From NCBI RefSeq assembly GCF_000620105.1, contig NZ_JHVK01000005.1, forward strand, positions 186,001 to 250,000: a stretch of 64,000 nt of DNA, in the 5' to 3' direction. The number at the start of each line of letters is the position of its first letter. The stretch's first letter is position 1. Source of the DNA: Microvirgula aerodenitrificans DSM 15089 (lineage in GTDB: Bacteria; Pseudomonadota; Gammaproteobacteria; Burkholderiales; Aquaspirillaceae). Below the pieces are notes generated by a model. The model was not told where the DNA came from and made no database searches. It saw nothing but the letters and a program-made list of their open reading frames with translations. The position numbers and the translations under genes were made by a program. This document shows positions 38,368-47,792 of this stretch, one piece after another.

Positions 38368-40395
38368 TCAGGAACGCGTCAGCGCTTTCAGCGTATCGGC
38401 CACCACGCGGGTATGAGCGGCGGTTTCCGAAGTGCGGCCACTGGCGTTCTCGATGGTCTTCAGCATGCCGGCAATCGCTTCCACATCACCGGACTGCTTG
38501 TCGATCTTCTGCGCCACATCGCCGATGCTGCCGGTCAGCGTGGCGATGTCCGAACCGATTTCGCCGGCGCTGTTGCGCGTCTGCTCCGCCAGCCGGCGCA
38601 CCTCGTCGGCCACCACGGCAAAACCGCGTCCGGCCTCGCCGGCCCGGGCCGCCTCGATCGCCGCATTCAGCGCCAGCAGGTTGGTCTGATCGGAAATCTG
38701 CTGGATGATCGCCACCACGCCGCGAATGCGGCTGCTGGCCTCGCCCAGGTTTCTGGCGCTTTCGGCGGCATTGGCCGCTTCGCGGGCCAGCACGTCCACG
38801 GTGTCGCTGGCTTCGCGCACGGTGGCTTCCTGCTCGCCGACCTGCGAGGTGAGACCTTCCACCGACGTGTACAGATCCTGCGAGCAGTTTTCCATCTGGC
38901 TGGCAGTCTCGATGCGCTGGCTGTGCGCCTGCTGCAGCGCGGCGCCGAGGTCGTTGAGACCGATCGCCACCGCCCGCATCCGCTTGTCGAAAATCTCGGG
39001 GTCCAGCTGCTCGCCGAAGCGCTGGTGCTTGTACTCGGTGAGCTGCTGCTCCATCACCCGCGACAGCCCTGACAGCTTGCCGACCTGACGATGCAGGAAA
39101 AAGGCCTTGAAACGCCCGTAGTGGGCGACGAAATTGTCGACGTAGTTGTCGCGGAAGGTCGTGCCGGGCGGCACGCGGAAGAAAAAGACCGCCGTCAGCG
39201 TCTGGTTCAGGTTCAGGCCGAGAATTTCGCCGAAGGTGGAAAAGCCGGCCAGATGTTCGCAGTCGAACACGCCGCCGAGTCCGGCCAGTTCCTTGCCGTT
39301 GTTCAGCCGGCGCAGGATGCAGTCGTTGAGGATGCCGGCCAGCGGTGCGCCGGGCTTGCCCTGCATGAAGGTCCGGAAATCCCGGATTGTGCCCTCGACG
39401 AAGCCGGTACGCCGCACCATCAGCAACTCTTCCCCCGGCGCAATGTCGCAGAAGAAATGGACGCAGCCGCGCTCGGCATCGATCTGCGAGATCGAGCGGA
39501 CATACAGCTCGTCGCCGACGCGGATGGCGAACGAGTAGTCGGCCAGTTTTTCGTCCAGCGCCCGCGGTTCACAGCGGAAATGCTCGCACAGCGCCTCGAC
39601 GAACGGCACCATCCGCCCGCTGCCGTTGATGACGTGGCTGATCTCGCGCCGGGCCAGCGACGCGCGGATCACGTGGAAACGGGTATCGGTCGGTTCGAAG
39701 TTCTGGCTCTTCAGCACACCGAAGCGGATGCCCTTGCTGATTTTCAGGAACACAACCACTGCGTGGTTCTCGAGCTTGCGCTTGCCGTCGTGAATCCAGG
39801 TATGGGTGAAGTCCAGCTTGCCGCCGGCCGAGCCGCCGACGAACAGGCACGGGAAACGGCCCGAGTCGTACAGCGCTTCCATGAAGAACGATTCCGACGC
39901 GGACAGCCCGTCGATCATCACATAGGCCAGCGTGTCCCGATGGTCGATGTCGATGTCGACATTCAGCATATCGATCGACTGGCGGATCTTCGCCACCCGC
40001 TCCTCGATCGGCAGCGTGATCTGTCCGCCGCGACGCAGGTCCTCGCTGCCCAGCGGCACCGAGACCAGTTGCGCACGCTCGACCAGCGTCGCGTCAAAAC
40101 ACTGGACGACAATGCGGTCCCAGCGATCGCCGGTCTGGCAGTACAGGCCGCCCGTGCTCGAGCACAGCTCACCAGCGGTCGAGCTCAGGATGACCGGTAC
40201 GCCGGGAAAGCGCCCGGTAATCTGGCTTGCCACTGCGTCGATATCGACATGCGGCGACACGTAGACGGACACGAAGGTCGGCGCGGCGCCAAGGCCGGAC
40301 AGCGCGGCAGCCAGCCCGGAGGAACCGGTTTCCAGCGTGACCACGCCACTCTGTGTCTTCGCCAGGGAGTGCTTGAAGCGGTTGAAAACATTCAT
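38368..40395 (-). CDS. soluble FIST-domain methyl-accepting chemotaxis protein
   Basis: 675 residues with no membrane helix. FIST N (about residues 20-225, with [18 protein letters not shown] and [13 protein letters not shown]) and FIST C (about 235-390, with [13 protein letters not shown]) are followed by a short linker and a chemoreceptor signalling domain whose tip is intact ([37 protein letters not shown]). The signalling part is about 190 residues and lacks a C-terminal NWETF-type tether. FIST domains sense small ligands; the related NosP binds NO through haem. It would report cytoplasmic metabolites or NO to the Che array. Monocistronic. Confidence 0.92.
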   Translation of the reverse strand: MNVFNRFKHSLAKTQSGVVTLETGSSGLAAALSGLGAAPTFVSVYVSPHVDIDAVASQITGRFPGVPVILSSTAGELCSSTGGLYCQTGDRWDRIVVQCFDATLVERAQLVSVPLGSEDLRRGGQITLPIEERVAKIRQSIDMLNVDIDIDHRDTLAYVMIDGLSASESFFMEALYDSGRFPCLFVGGSAGGKLDFTHTWIHDGKRKLENHAVVVFLKISKGIRFGVLKSQNFEPTDTRFHVIRASLARREISHVINGSGRMVPFVEALCEHFRCEPRALDEKLADYSFAIRVGDELYVRSISQIDAERGCVHFFCDIAPGEELLMVRRTGFVEGTIRDFRTFMQGKPGAPLAGILNDCILRRLNNGKELAGLGGVFDCEHLAGFSTFGEILGLNLNQTLTAVFFFRVPPGTTFRDNYVDNFVAHYGRFKAFFLHRQVGKLSGLSRVMEQQLTEYKHQRFGEQLDPEIFDKRMRAVAIGLNDLGAALQQAHSQRIETASQMENCSQDLYTSVEGLTSQVGEQEATVREASDTVDVLAREAANAAESARNLGEASSRIRGVVAIIQQISDQTNLLALNAAIEAARAGEAGRGFAVVADEVRRLAEQTRNSAGEIGSDIATLTGSIGDVAQKIDKQSGDVEAIAGMLKTIENASGRTSETAAHTRVVADTLKALTRS

Positions 40396-40517
40396 GTATG
40401 CATCTCACAAACGGGACAGCCGCTGAGCCATCGGCCGCCACCGGGGTTTCGGCGCCATTCGCCACTCATTCAGCATACGCCGTCAACCGGCACAACAACA
40501 GTTTCTGGCCGATATGC

Positions 40518-40946
40518 CTAGCACCCGGCCAGGGTGCGGATCGCCTCGGCATTCGACGGCGAGAACGCCAGTCCGGCCGCCTCGCGCCAGTCCAGCCAGC
40601 GCCAGGCGACGTGCTCGCGCGGCGCCAGCGTCGGCGTGACCGCATCGGCCACGCACAGCGTGAACACGTGTTCGGTATTGTGGGTCACGCCCGGCGCGTA
40701 GCGGTGGCGCCAGCGCGGGTAGATTTCCCAGACAGTGTGCCGCCGGCAATCGGTCAGCACGCCGTCACGGATACCGGTTTCTTCCGCCACTTCGCGGCGC
40801 GCGGCCCCGGCCAGATCCTCACCGGCCTCGACGCTGCCGGTCACTGACTGCCAGTAGCCGGGCGCATCGGCGCGCTCGATCATCAGTACGCGCAGATCAG
40901 GGGTATGGATGACGACCAGAACGGAGACCGGATGCTTGTAGTCCAT
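40518..40946 (-). CDS. nudB: dihydroneopterin triphosphate diphosphatase
   Basis: 142 residues. A Nudix hydrolase acting early in folate synthesis. HPVSVLVVIHTPDLRVLMIERAD and YWQSVTGSVEAGEDLAGAA lead into the Nudix box REVAEETGI; the order and the WQSVTGS motif are typical of NudB. It lies 18 bp after the kinase-like gene on the same strand. Confidence 0.93.
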   Translation of the reverse strand: MDYKHPVSVLVVIHTPDLRVLMIERADAPGYWQSVTGSVEAGEDLAGAARREVAEETGIRDGVLTDCRRHTVWEIYPRWRHRYAPGVTHNTEHVFTLCVADAVTPTLAPREHVAWRWLDWREAAGLAFSPSNAEAIRTLAGC

Positions 40947-40964
40947 GCGAGCCTTTCAGTCGTG

Positions 40965-41777
40965 TCAGTCGTGGCCGATATCGGCGCGGCATGCCGCCAG
41001 GGTGCGGGCGATCGCCCTGACCCGCCGCGCTTCTTTCGGTGCCGTGCGCGCCAGCAGTGACGAGCGCGCCAGCCAGCCGACCAGCGGCAGCGCGCGCGAC
41101 AGTACGGCGCGCACGGCAGCACCGGAGCGGCTGACGCACAGTGTCGACAGGGTATCGAAGTCGTCGTCGGACACGTAGCGGGTCACGCTGGACAGGAACA
41201 GCAGCACGTCGAAGCCCTGCAGCAGCGGCAGCGGCAAATAGCGGTCGTAGTCGGTCTCGAAGTCGATGCGGCCGAGGCGGCCTTCCGGGCCGAGGGTCAG
41301 GTTGCGCGCCTGGGCGCCGCCATGCCAGTGGCCGGCAGCATGAAAGTCGGTCAGGTCGGAGACCGCCAGCGTCAGCCAGCGCAGGCAGGCGGCGGGGTCG
41401 TCACGCGGATTCAGCTCGTCTTCCAGCGTCCAGCCGGCATCGCTCATGACGAAGGCGTCGCGATCGACGGCAAGAATTTCCGGCACCCGGCAGCCGGCGG
41501 CGTGCAGCGCAGCCAGCCGTACCGCCTCGACCGGCAGGCCGGCCGGATAGACGCGAGGCACGAACGGAACGCCGGGCGCGAGCTTGCGCCGCAGCCAGGG
41601 CGCATAGAGCGGAAAACAGCGGTCGCGCCAGCGCGGCGGCATCGCCTTCTTGACGAAGGCGTCCTGCGCCTGCCAGCGACAGGGCGACACCGGGCGGCGC
41701 CCGGTCAGCGCGGCGGTCACGGCGGACAGGTCGGCGCGGCGCGCCGACAGCAGATCGGAAACGGAAGAATCGGACAT
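40965..41777 (-). CDS. lipopolysaccharide-kinase-like (Kdo/WaaP superfamily) protein
   Basis: 270 residues. The kinase catalytic loop is WHGGAQARNLTL and the metal motif is RIDFETD, replacing HxD...N and DFG. An N-terminal ATP lysine candidate is in AFVKKAMP. This fits the Kdo/LPS-core small-molecule kinases rather than protein kinases. ATG 41777 is chosen over the adjacent GTG. It is near envelope genes but not in a lipopolysaccharide cluster; the substrate is inferred from the fold. Confidence 0.75.
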   Translation of the reverse strand: MSDSSVSDLLSARRADLSAVTAALTGRRPVSPCRWQAQDAFVKKAMPPRWRDRCFPLYAPWLRRKLAPGVPFVPRVYPAGLPVEAVRLAALHAAGCRVPEILAVDRDAFVMSDAGWTLEDELNPRDDPAACLRWLTLAVSDLTDFHAAGHWHGGAQARNLTLGPEGRLGRIDFETDYDRYLPLPLLQGFDVLLFLSSVTRYVSDDDFDTLSTLCVSRSGAAVRAVLSRALPLVGWLARSSLLARTAPKEARRVRAIARTLAACRADIGHD

Positions 41778-41863
41778 CACGGACCAACAGGGGGAAAACG
41801 GCTGCCCACCGGGCCGGCGACAGCGATGTGCAGCCCGTCCCGGCCGGCAGTCGGCATCAGGGT

Positions 41864-42496
41864 TTACTCGAGTGGCGGCCAGGAGGCCAGCAGGCCGGCC
41901 AGTTCGACGGCGGATTTGACCCCCATCTTCTCCAGCACGCGCGAACGGTGGACTTCGACCGTCTTGATGCTGATGTCCAGCGCCTCGGCGATCTGCTTGT
42001 TCAGCCGCCCGGCCAGCACATGCTGCATGACCTCGCGTTCGCGGTCGGTCAGCTGACGCAGCGCCGCATCGACCCGCTCGCGGCCGGCCCGCGCATTGCG
42101 GCGTTCGCTGTCGCGTTGCAGACAGTCGCCGACCCGCGCCAGCAGCACTTCGTCATCGAACGGTTTTTCCAGGAAATCCGCTGCGCCCATCTTCAGCGCG
42201 GCCACGGCCAGCGGCACGTCGGCGTGCCCGGTCAGAAACAGCACCGGCGGACAGCGGCCACCGGTCGTCAGCCGTTCGAACAGCACCAGGCCGCTGATGC
42301 CGGACAGACGCATGTCCAGCACCAGACAGCCGGCGGCGGCAACTACCTCCGGGCAGGCCAGCACGGCTTCGCCGGACTCGAAGGCGCGGACCCGGAAGCC
42401 ATTGCCCTCGAACAGCCAGCTCAGCGCATCGCGCACCGCGTCATCGTCATCGACCAGCAGCACTTCGCGCTGCTGGCCGGCCTCACTTGCTTTCAT
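41864..42496 (-). CDS. FixJ-type response regulator (orphan)
   Basis: 210 residues. Receiver domain with EVLLVDDDDAVRDAL, Asp in CLVLDMRLSGISG and Lys in FLEKPFDDEVLL, joined to a LuxR helix-turn-helix (LTDREREVMQHVLAGRLNKQIA, SIKTVEVHRSRVLEKM). This is the FixJ/TtrR branch, normally paired with a kinase, but none is adjacent. Its ATG lies 14 bp inside the mscS-like gene, so the two are translationally linked. The pairing with a channel suggests an envelope or osmotic response, by context only. Confidence 0.92.
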   Translation of the reverse strand: MKASEAGQQREVLLVDDDDAVRDALSWLFEGNGFRVRAFESGEAVLACPEVVAAAGCLVLDMRLSGISGLVLFERLTTGGRCPPVLFLTGHADVPLAVAALKMGAADFLEKPFDDEVLLARVGDCLQRDSERRNARAGRERVDAALRQLTDREREVMQHVLAGRLNKQIAEALDISIKTVEVHRSRVLEKMGVKSAVELAGLLASWPPLE

Positions 42497-43862
42497 CGGA
42501 AGCCTCCGTCCGGGGCGGCGCCGGCTGTGGCGCGACCGCCAGTTCACCGATTACGCGTACTTCTCGCTGCGGGAACGGCATTTCGATGCCGTTGGCCTTG
42601 AACTTGCGCCAGATGCCGAGGTTGATCGCCGACTTCGGACCGAACGAACCGTTTTCCGGGTCACCGATCCAGTAGCCGACCGTCAGCGTGATGCTGCTGT
42701 CGCCAAACGCGATCACATAGGCACCCGGCCCCGGGTCCTTCATCACTCGCGGTGCTTCCTGTGCGGCCTCGATCATCAACTGCATCGCCAGTTCCAGGTC
42801 GGTGTCGTAGGCCACGCCAACATCCTGGCTGACCCAGATCGCCCGATCGGAATACGAGGTATTGACGACGGTGTTCGCAATCATGGTGTCGTTCGGAATC
42901 AGCGCTTCGGTGCCGTCGGACTGGCGCAGGACCAGATAGCGCGAGGTGATCTCGCGGATCACGCCGGTCCGGTTGTCGACCACGATGCGGTCACCGATGC
43001 GCACCGACCGTTCCAGCAGGATGATAAAGCCGGACACGTAGTTGCTGGCGATCTTCTGCAGGCCGAAACCGAGGCCGACGCCCAGCGCCCCGCTGAATAC
43101 CGACAGCACGGTCAGGTCGATGCCGACAATCGGCAGCGCGATCAGCACCGCGGCCACCATCAGGCCGGTGCGGATGATCTTGCTGATGACGATGCGGAAG
43201 CTCAGATCGAGATGGGACAGCTTCATCATCCGGCTGTCGATGATCCGGCTGACCCACAGCGCGACGAACACCACCACCGACACCCAGATCAGCGCATTGA
43301 CGATCATGAACAGCGTCAGCCGGTTCTTGCCGATATGGAAGCTGACCGAATCCAGCCACTCGAACAGCGCGCCATCGAAGCCGAGCATGTAGGAAATAAA
43401 GCCGACCCAGAGAATGGCCGACAGCGTGTGTTCGGTGCCCTGCTCGATCTTGCCCTTCGGCAGCACGCTGCGCACCACCGCCGTCGCCACGCGGATCACC
43501 ATCATCCAGAACAGCAGCACGGTGCCGATCAGCAGCACGCCGAAATGCGGCTGCTGGAACAGGCGGATATTGATCACGGCCGCCGCCGCGCACAGCAGTC
43601 CGGCCGACAGTGGCAGCACGATGCGCTGGCACAGATACGGCAGCAGCCGTTCCAGCCGCTGCGGGTTGCCGGCCAGCGCGCGCTTGCGCGTCCAGCGCGA
43701 CACCAGCACGCCGAGATAGACGAAAGCCAGCACCAGCGCCAGTTCGGCCAGCCCGCGCGGTCGGGTCAGCAGGGCGACGATCAGGTCGAATTTGTCTGCC
43801 TGCGCCTCCATCAACCGGTCGATGGGCGCAGCGTACTGGCTGAGGGGATCGGGGGTGGGCAT
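42483..43862 (-). CDS. MscS family mechanosensitive channel
   Basis: 459 residues. About six membrane helices, the pore-lining Gly/Ala helix (VFSGALGVGLGFGLQKIASNY), then the cytoplasmic beta domain (IGDRIVVDNRTGVIREITSRYLVLR, EALIPNDTMIANTV). It resembles the larger MscS-like channels (MscM/YnaI size) rather than MscS itself. It releases solutes on membrane tension. The last 14 bp overlap the FixJ-like regulator. Confidence 0.93.
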   Translation of the reverse strand: MPTPDPLSQYAAPIDRLMEAQADKFDLIVALLTRPRGLAELALVLAFVYLGVLVSRWTRKRALAGNPQRLERLLPYLCQRIVLPLSAGLLCAAAAVINIRLFQQPHFGVLLIGTVLLFWMMVIRVATAVVRSVLPKGKIEQGTEHTLSAILWVGFISYMLGFDGALFEWLDSVSFHIGKNRLTLFMIVNALIWVSVVVFVALWVSRIIDSRMMKLSHLDLSFRIVISKIIRTGLMVAAVLIALPIVGIDLTVLSVFSGALGVGLGFGLQKIASNYVSGFIILLERSVRIGDRIVVDNRTGVIREITSRYLVLRQSDGTEALIPNDTMIANTVVNTSYSDRAIWVSQDVGVAYDTDLELAMQLMIEAAQEAPRVMKDPGPGAYVIAFGDSSITLTVGYWIGDPENGSFGPKSAINLGIWRKFKANGIEMPFPQREVRVIGELAVAPQPAPPRTEASDESK

Positions 43863-43939
43863 GCGGGGACAGGGGCTCCGTCAGGAATATCGTGTGAAAA
43901 CAGGGAAAATGCGGCGCGCGGGGCCCCCGCGCGGCCGGT

Positions 43940-44623
43940 TCAGTCAGCGACGGCCGGCCGGAGCTGGCCGTCGTCGAGCCGGTAGATGCGGTCGGCGCGG
44001 GCGGCCAGTTCCATGTCGTGGGTGACGATGATCAGCGCCGTGCCGAGCCCCTGATTCAGCTCCAGCATCAGCGAGTACACACTTTCCGCGGTATGGCGGT
44101 CAAGGTTGCCGGTCGGTTCATCGGCCAGCAGGCAGGCCGGATGGGTGACCAGCGCCCGGGCAATGGCCGCGCGCTGGCGCTCGCCGCCGGACAGCTCGCC
44201 GGGACGGTGCGTCAGCCGGTGTCCGAGTCCGACCCGTTCCAGCATCGCGGCCGCCCGCTGCTCGGCCTCGGCCTGGTTCAGGCGCCGGATCAGCAGTGGC
44301 ATGGCGACATTCTCCAGTGCGGAGAATTCGGGCAGCAGGTGGTGGAACTGGTAGACGAAGCCCAGCGACCGGTTGCGCACCACACCGCGCTCGCGTTCGC
44401 CAAGGGTGGCCAGATCCTGCCCGGCCACGCTGACGCGGCCGGTGGTCGGCGAATCCAGTCCGCCAAGCAGATGCAGCAGGGTCGACTTGCCGGAGCCGGA
44501 ACTGCCGACAATGGCGATGCGCTCGCCGGCCGCCACATCGAGATCGATCCGGGTCAGCACCGGCGTTTCCAGCCCGGTATAGGTCTTGCCGAGTCCTTCG
44601 GCGCGCAGGACGGGTTCACTCAT
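43940..44623 (-). CDS. lolD: lipoprotein-releasing system ATPase LolD
   Basis: 227 residues. ABC ATPase powering release of outer-membrane lipoproteins to LolA. Walker [11 protein letters not shown] loop [17 protein letters not shown] with the LolD-specific run, signature [15 protein letters not shown] and Walker [12 protein letters not shown] are present. ATG 44623 overlaps the lolC stop by eight bases; the frame extends upstream through lolC. Confidence 0.96.
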   Translation of the reverse strand: MSEPVLRAEGLGKTYTGLETPVLTRIDLDVAAGERIAIVGSSGSGKSTLLHLLGGLDSPTTGRVSVAGQDLATLGERERGVVRNRSLGFVYQFHHLLPEFSALENVAMPLLIRRLNQAEAEQRAAAMLERVGLGHRLTHRPGELSGGERQRAAIARALVTHPACLLADEPTGNLDRHTAESVYSLMLELNQGLGTALIIVTHDMELAARADRIYRLDDGQLRPAVAD

Positions 44624-45857
44624 AGCGCAGGGCCTCCGCCGGTTGCATGCGCGCGGCGCGCCAGCTCGGGTACAGCGTGGCGAAGAAGGCCAGCAGCAGC
44701 GCGATGATGGCAATGGTCGACACATCGGCAAACTGCACGTCGCTGGGCAGATGGTCGATCATGTAGACGTCACTGGACAGCAACTTGGTACCGAGCACGG
44801 CTTCGATCACCGGCACGATCCGGTCCAGGTTCAGCGCGATCAGCACACCGCCGGCGACGCCGGACACGGTGCCGATCACCCCCGACAGCGCCCCCTGCAG
44901 CATGAAGATGCGCATGATCGACCCCGGACTGGCACCCAGCGTGCGCAGAATGGCGATATCGGCGCGCTTGTCGGTCACCACCATCACCAGGGTCGAGACC
45001 AGGTTGAAGGCGGCCACGGCGACGATCAGCGTCAGGATGATGGTCATCATGCGTTTCTCGATCTGCACCGCGCGGAAGTAGCTCGCGTTCATGTCGGTCC
45101 AGTCGGTCAGCACGACATTGTCCGGCACGCGCGCATACAGGTCGTGCTTGACCTGCGGCGCCTGCATCAGCTCGGTCAGCTTGACCCGGACGCCGGATAC
45201 ATTGCCGCCGAGACGGAACAGCCGTTGCGCGTCGGACAGGTCGATCATGGCAAAGCCGGAGTCGTATTCGAACATGCCGACCTTGAACAGGCCGGCCACG
45301 GTAAAGGTCTTCAGGCGCGGCAGCATGCCGGCCGGCGTGAACTGCCCTTCCGGCGTAATCAGGTTGACCTTGTCGCCAACGCCGACACCGAGGGCGCGCG
45401 CCATTTCCACCCCCATGACGATGCCGAAGCCACCCGGCTTGAGGTCGGTCAGCTTGCCGACCACCATGTGCTCGCCGACATCGACCACGCCAGGCTCCTG
45501 CGCCGGATCGATGCCGCGGATCAGCGCGCCGCGCACGCTGCCGGCCGACGACAGCAGGCCCTGGGCGTTGACGAACGGCGCCGTGGCGACCACGCGCGGA
45601 TCACCAGCCAGTGCCTTCTGCACCAAGCCCCAGTCAGCCAGCTGGCCATTGACGCCGCTGGCTTCCAGGTGCGAGGCCACGCCGAGCATCTTGGTGCGGA
45701 TTTCCTTCTGGAAACCGTTCATGACCGACAGCACGATAATCAGCGCCGCGACCCCGAGGGCAATGCCGATGACCGAGACCAGCGAAATGAAGGAGATGAA
45801 GCTTTCCTGCCGTTTGGCGCGCACGTAGCGCAGGGCAATCAGGGTTTCGAAGCTCAT
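44616..45857 (-). CDS. lolC: lipoprotein-releasing system membrane protein LolC/LolE
   Basis: 413 residues. Four membrane helices with a large periplasmic domain between the first and second. The N-terminus [21 protein letters not shown] and the C-terminal [20 protein letters not shown] are family signatures. Only one such gene is present, so the transporter is probably a LolF-like homodimer, as in many betaproteobacteria; this is inference. Its ATG overlaps the upstream small gene by four bases. Confidence 0.94.
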   Translation of the reverse strand: MSFETLIALRYVRAKRQESFISFISLVSVIGIALGVAALIIVLSVMNGFQKEIRTKMLGVASHLEASGVNGQLADWGLVQKALAGDPRVVATAPFVNAQGLLSSAGSVRGALIRGIDPAQEPGVVDVGEHMVVGKLTDLKPGGFGIVMGVEMARALGVGVGDKVNLITPEGQFTPAGMLPRLKTFTVAGLFKVGMFEYDSGFAMIDLSDAQRLFRLGGNVSGVRVKLTELMQAPQVKHDLYARVPDNVVLTDWTDMNASYFRAVQIEKRMMTIILTLIVAVAAFNLVSTLVMVVTDKRADIAILRTLGASPGSIMRIFMLQGALSGVIGTVSGVAGGVLIALNLDRIVPVIEAVLGTKLLSSDVYMIDHLPSDVQFADVSTIAIIALLLAFFATLYPSWRAARMQPAEALRYE

Positions 45858-46081
45858 CGGGCGCTTTGATACGGGTTGACCAGCGCGCGCATCATGTCGG
45901 CCAGGAAATCGCGCACCTGGTTTTCATCGCAGCCCATCAGGACCGCGTCTTCGAACGCATCCTGGGCAACCTGGCGCAGCTCGGTCAGATTTTCGTTCAT
46001 GACCTTGATCTTTTCCACGCAGGCGACCGGCTGGCCGTCCGGGGCAAGCCAGACGGGGAAAACGGGACCGCTGTCATTCAT
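45854..46081 (-). CDS. hypothetical 75-residue protein coupled to lolC
   Basis: 75 residues, acidic, no signal or membrane segment. KIKVMNENLTELRQVAQDAFEDAVLMGCDENQVRDFLADMM suggests two or three helices. No family recognised. Its ATG overlaps the stop of the NlpC gene (TGATG) and its stop overlaps the lolC ATG (ATGA), so all three genes are translated together. The frame is real by this coupling; the role is unknown. Confidence 0.7.
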   Translation of the reverse strand: MNDSGPVFPVWLAPDGQPVACVEKIKVMNENLTELRQVAQDAFEDAVLMGCDENQVRDFLADMMRALVNPYQSAR

Positions 46082-47700
46082 CACGAGGCTTTCTTGCTGT
46101 CGCCGTGGCCGGAAGCATGCTTGCCGGTCGCGGCATGGGACTTGGACTTCTTGTCGGCCGAGTCTGCGCCGGACTTCTTATCGTCGCCTTTCCTGGCCGA
46201 TTTTTTGTCCGACTTGCCGTCGTCGGCCTTGCTGCACTCGGCTTCGGCCTGCTTGCGCTGCTTCGCGCTCAGGCCCTTCTTCGGCGGCGGGCAGGTCGGG
46301 CCGTCATCGGCCTTGCCGTGCTTGCCGGCCTTCTTCCCGGCTTTCTTGTCCGCTTCCTCGGCCTTGCTGCACTCGGCCTCGGCCTGCTTGCGCTGTTTCG
46401 CGCTCAGGCCCTTCTTCGGCGGCGGGCAGGTCGGGCCGTCATCGGCCTTGCCGTGCTTGCCGGCCTTCTTCCCGGCTTTCTTGTCCGCTTCCTCGGCCTT
46501 GCTGCACTCGGCCTCGGCCTGCTTGCGCTGTTTCGCGCTCAGGCCCTTCTTCGGCGGCGGGCAGGTCGGGCCGTCATCGGCCTTGCCGTGCTTGCCGGCC
46601 TTCTTCTCGGCCTTCTTGTCCGCTTCCTCGGCCTTGCTGCACTCGGCCTCGGCCTGCTTGCGCTGTTTTGCGCTCAGGCCCTTCTTTGGCGGCGGGCAGG
46701 TCGGACCATCGTCGGCCTTGCTGTTCTTGCCGGCCTTTTTCCCGGCCTTCGTGTCCGCTTCCTCGGCCTTGCGGCATTCGGCCTCGGCCTGCTTGCGCTG
46801 TTTTGCGCTCAGGCCCTTCTTTGGCGGCGGGCAGGTCGGGCCATCGTCGGCCTTGCTGTTCTTGCCGGCCTTTTTCCCGGCCTTCTTGTCCGCTTCCTCG
46901 GCCTTGCGGCATTCGGCTTCGGCCTGCTTGCGCTGTTTTGCGCTCAGGCCCTTCTTCGGCGGCGGGCAGGTCGGGCCGTCGTCGGTCTTGCTGTTCTTGC
47001 CGGCCTTTTTGCTGCTGTCCTCGACTGCCGACGACGCGATGACGATGTCCGGGCTCTTGCGCAGCCGGGTCCTGACCGGCGGCGGCGTCTCGCCGTCACC
47101 GGAGAAGCGGGCGATGGCATCACCGCCGCTGTCGCGCTTCTTCGACGAGCCCAGATCATCCAGCAGCTCGGCACTGGACACATTGCCCGCCCCACGCGCC
47201 ACGCGCCGGGCGCCGTTGTAGCGGCTGGCCCAGTAGCCCGAGCTCATGTTGACGATTTCGATATTCTTGCCGGTACGCGGCGCATGGATGAACTTGTTGT
47301 TGCCGATGTACAGCCCGACGTGCGAGTTTGCAAACCCGCGCGTGTTGAAGAACACCATGTCGCCCGGGCGCAGTTCGTCGCGGCCGACCGACACGCCGAG
47401 GCGTGCCTGTTCCGCCGCAGTGCGCGGCATGTTGACGCCGGCGGACTTCTCGAAGATGTAGCGGATAAAACCGGAGCAATCGAAACCCTGGGTCGGCGAA
47501 TTGCCGCCAAAGCGGTACGCTATGCCCATCAGGCTCATTGCCTGGAGGATCAGATCCCCCATCGCGTCCTCGCCCGGCGCGGACAAACGTGGCTCCTGGC
47601 GGTTCTGTGCGGCGGTGTTGCTCGCCCGCGCGGGCTCCGCAAGGGCAACGACGGAGCACGCCAACAGCAGGACGGCGGCGGTTCGGGCAATCAATTTCAT
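46081..47700 (-). CDS. NlpC/P60 peptidoglycan hydrolase with six Lys-rich repeats
   Basis: 539 residues. Signal peptide to about residue 27 (ARA|S). The NlpC/P60 domain at about 45-165 has catalytic Cys75 in QGFDCSGF, His127 in SHVGLYIG and His139 in FIHA, so it should cut cell-wall peptides. A linker (about 170-230) leads to six 45-residue repeats (231-500) and a basic Ser/Lys/His tail. The repeats are coded by nearly identical 135-bp units. ATG 47700 is the conserved family start with a weak ribosome site. It heads a coupled cluster with a small gene, lolC and lolD. Confidence 0.92.
   Translation of the reverse strand: MKLIARTAAVLLLACSVVALAEPARASNTAAQNRQEPRLSAPGEDAMGDLILQAMSLMGIAYRFGGNSPTQGFDCSGFIRYIFEKSAGVNMPRTAAEQARLGVSVGRDELRPGDMVFFNTRGFANSHVGLYIGNNKFIHAPRTGKNIEIVNMSSGYWASRYNGARRVARGAGNVSSAELLDDLGSSKKRDSGGDAIARFSGDGETPPPVRTRLRKSPDIVIASSAVEDSSKKAGKNSKTDDGPTCPPPKKGLSAKQRKQAEAECRKAEEADKKAGKKAGKNSKADDGPTCPPPKKGLSAKQRKQAEAECRKAEEADTKAGKKAGKNSKADDGPTCPPPKKGLSAKQRKQAEAECSKAEEADKKAEKKAGKHGKADDGPTCPPPKKGLSAKQRKQAEAECSKAEEADKKAGKKAGKHGKADDGPTCPPPKKGLSAKQRKQAEAECSKAEEADKKAGKKAGKHGKADDGPTCPPPKKGLSAKQRKQAEAECSKADDGKSDKKSARKGDDKKSGADSADKKSKSHAATGKHASGHGDSKKAS
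46201..47010 (-). repeat. six tandem 135-bp repeats within the NlpC/P60 gene
   Basis: GCAGGTCGG recurs at 46291, 46426, 46561, 46696, 46831 and 46966, an exact 135-bp period. Each unit encodes about 45 residues with DDGPTCPPPKKGLSAK, KQRKQAEAEC and a variable KAEEADKKAGKKAGK linker; two Cys are 18 residues apart in every unit. Neighbouring units differ at few bases, indicating recent expansion by slippage or recombination. Confidence 0.95.
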
Positions 47701-47792
47701 GGGGGCCGAATGTAATCGACCCACCCCGCGCTGTAAAGACAACAGCCCGTGCTTATATACTTGGACGTCCTTCGACGGGTACCCGAAAACGC

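Noticed and set aside
46201-47010. Tandem repeats as a CRISPR array
   Set aside because: The units are 135 bp, adjacent without unique spacers, and in frame within a protein gene.
46105-47715. 536-codon hydrophobic open frame antisense to the NlpC/P60 repeats
   Set aside because: Its LGLLALFRAQALLRRRAG repeats are the reversed Lys-rich repeats; no start signals and no family match.
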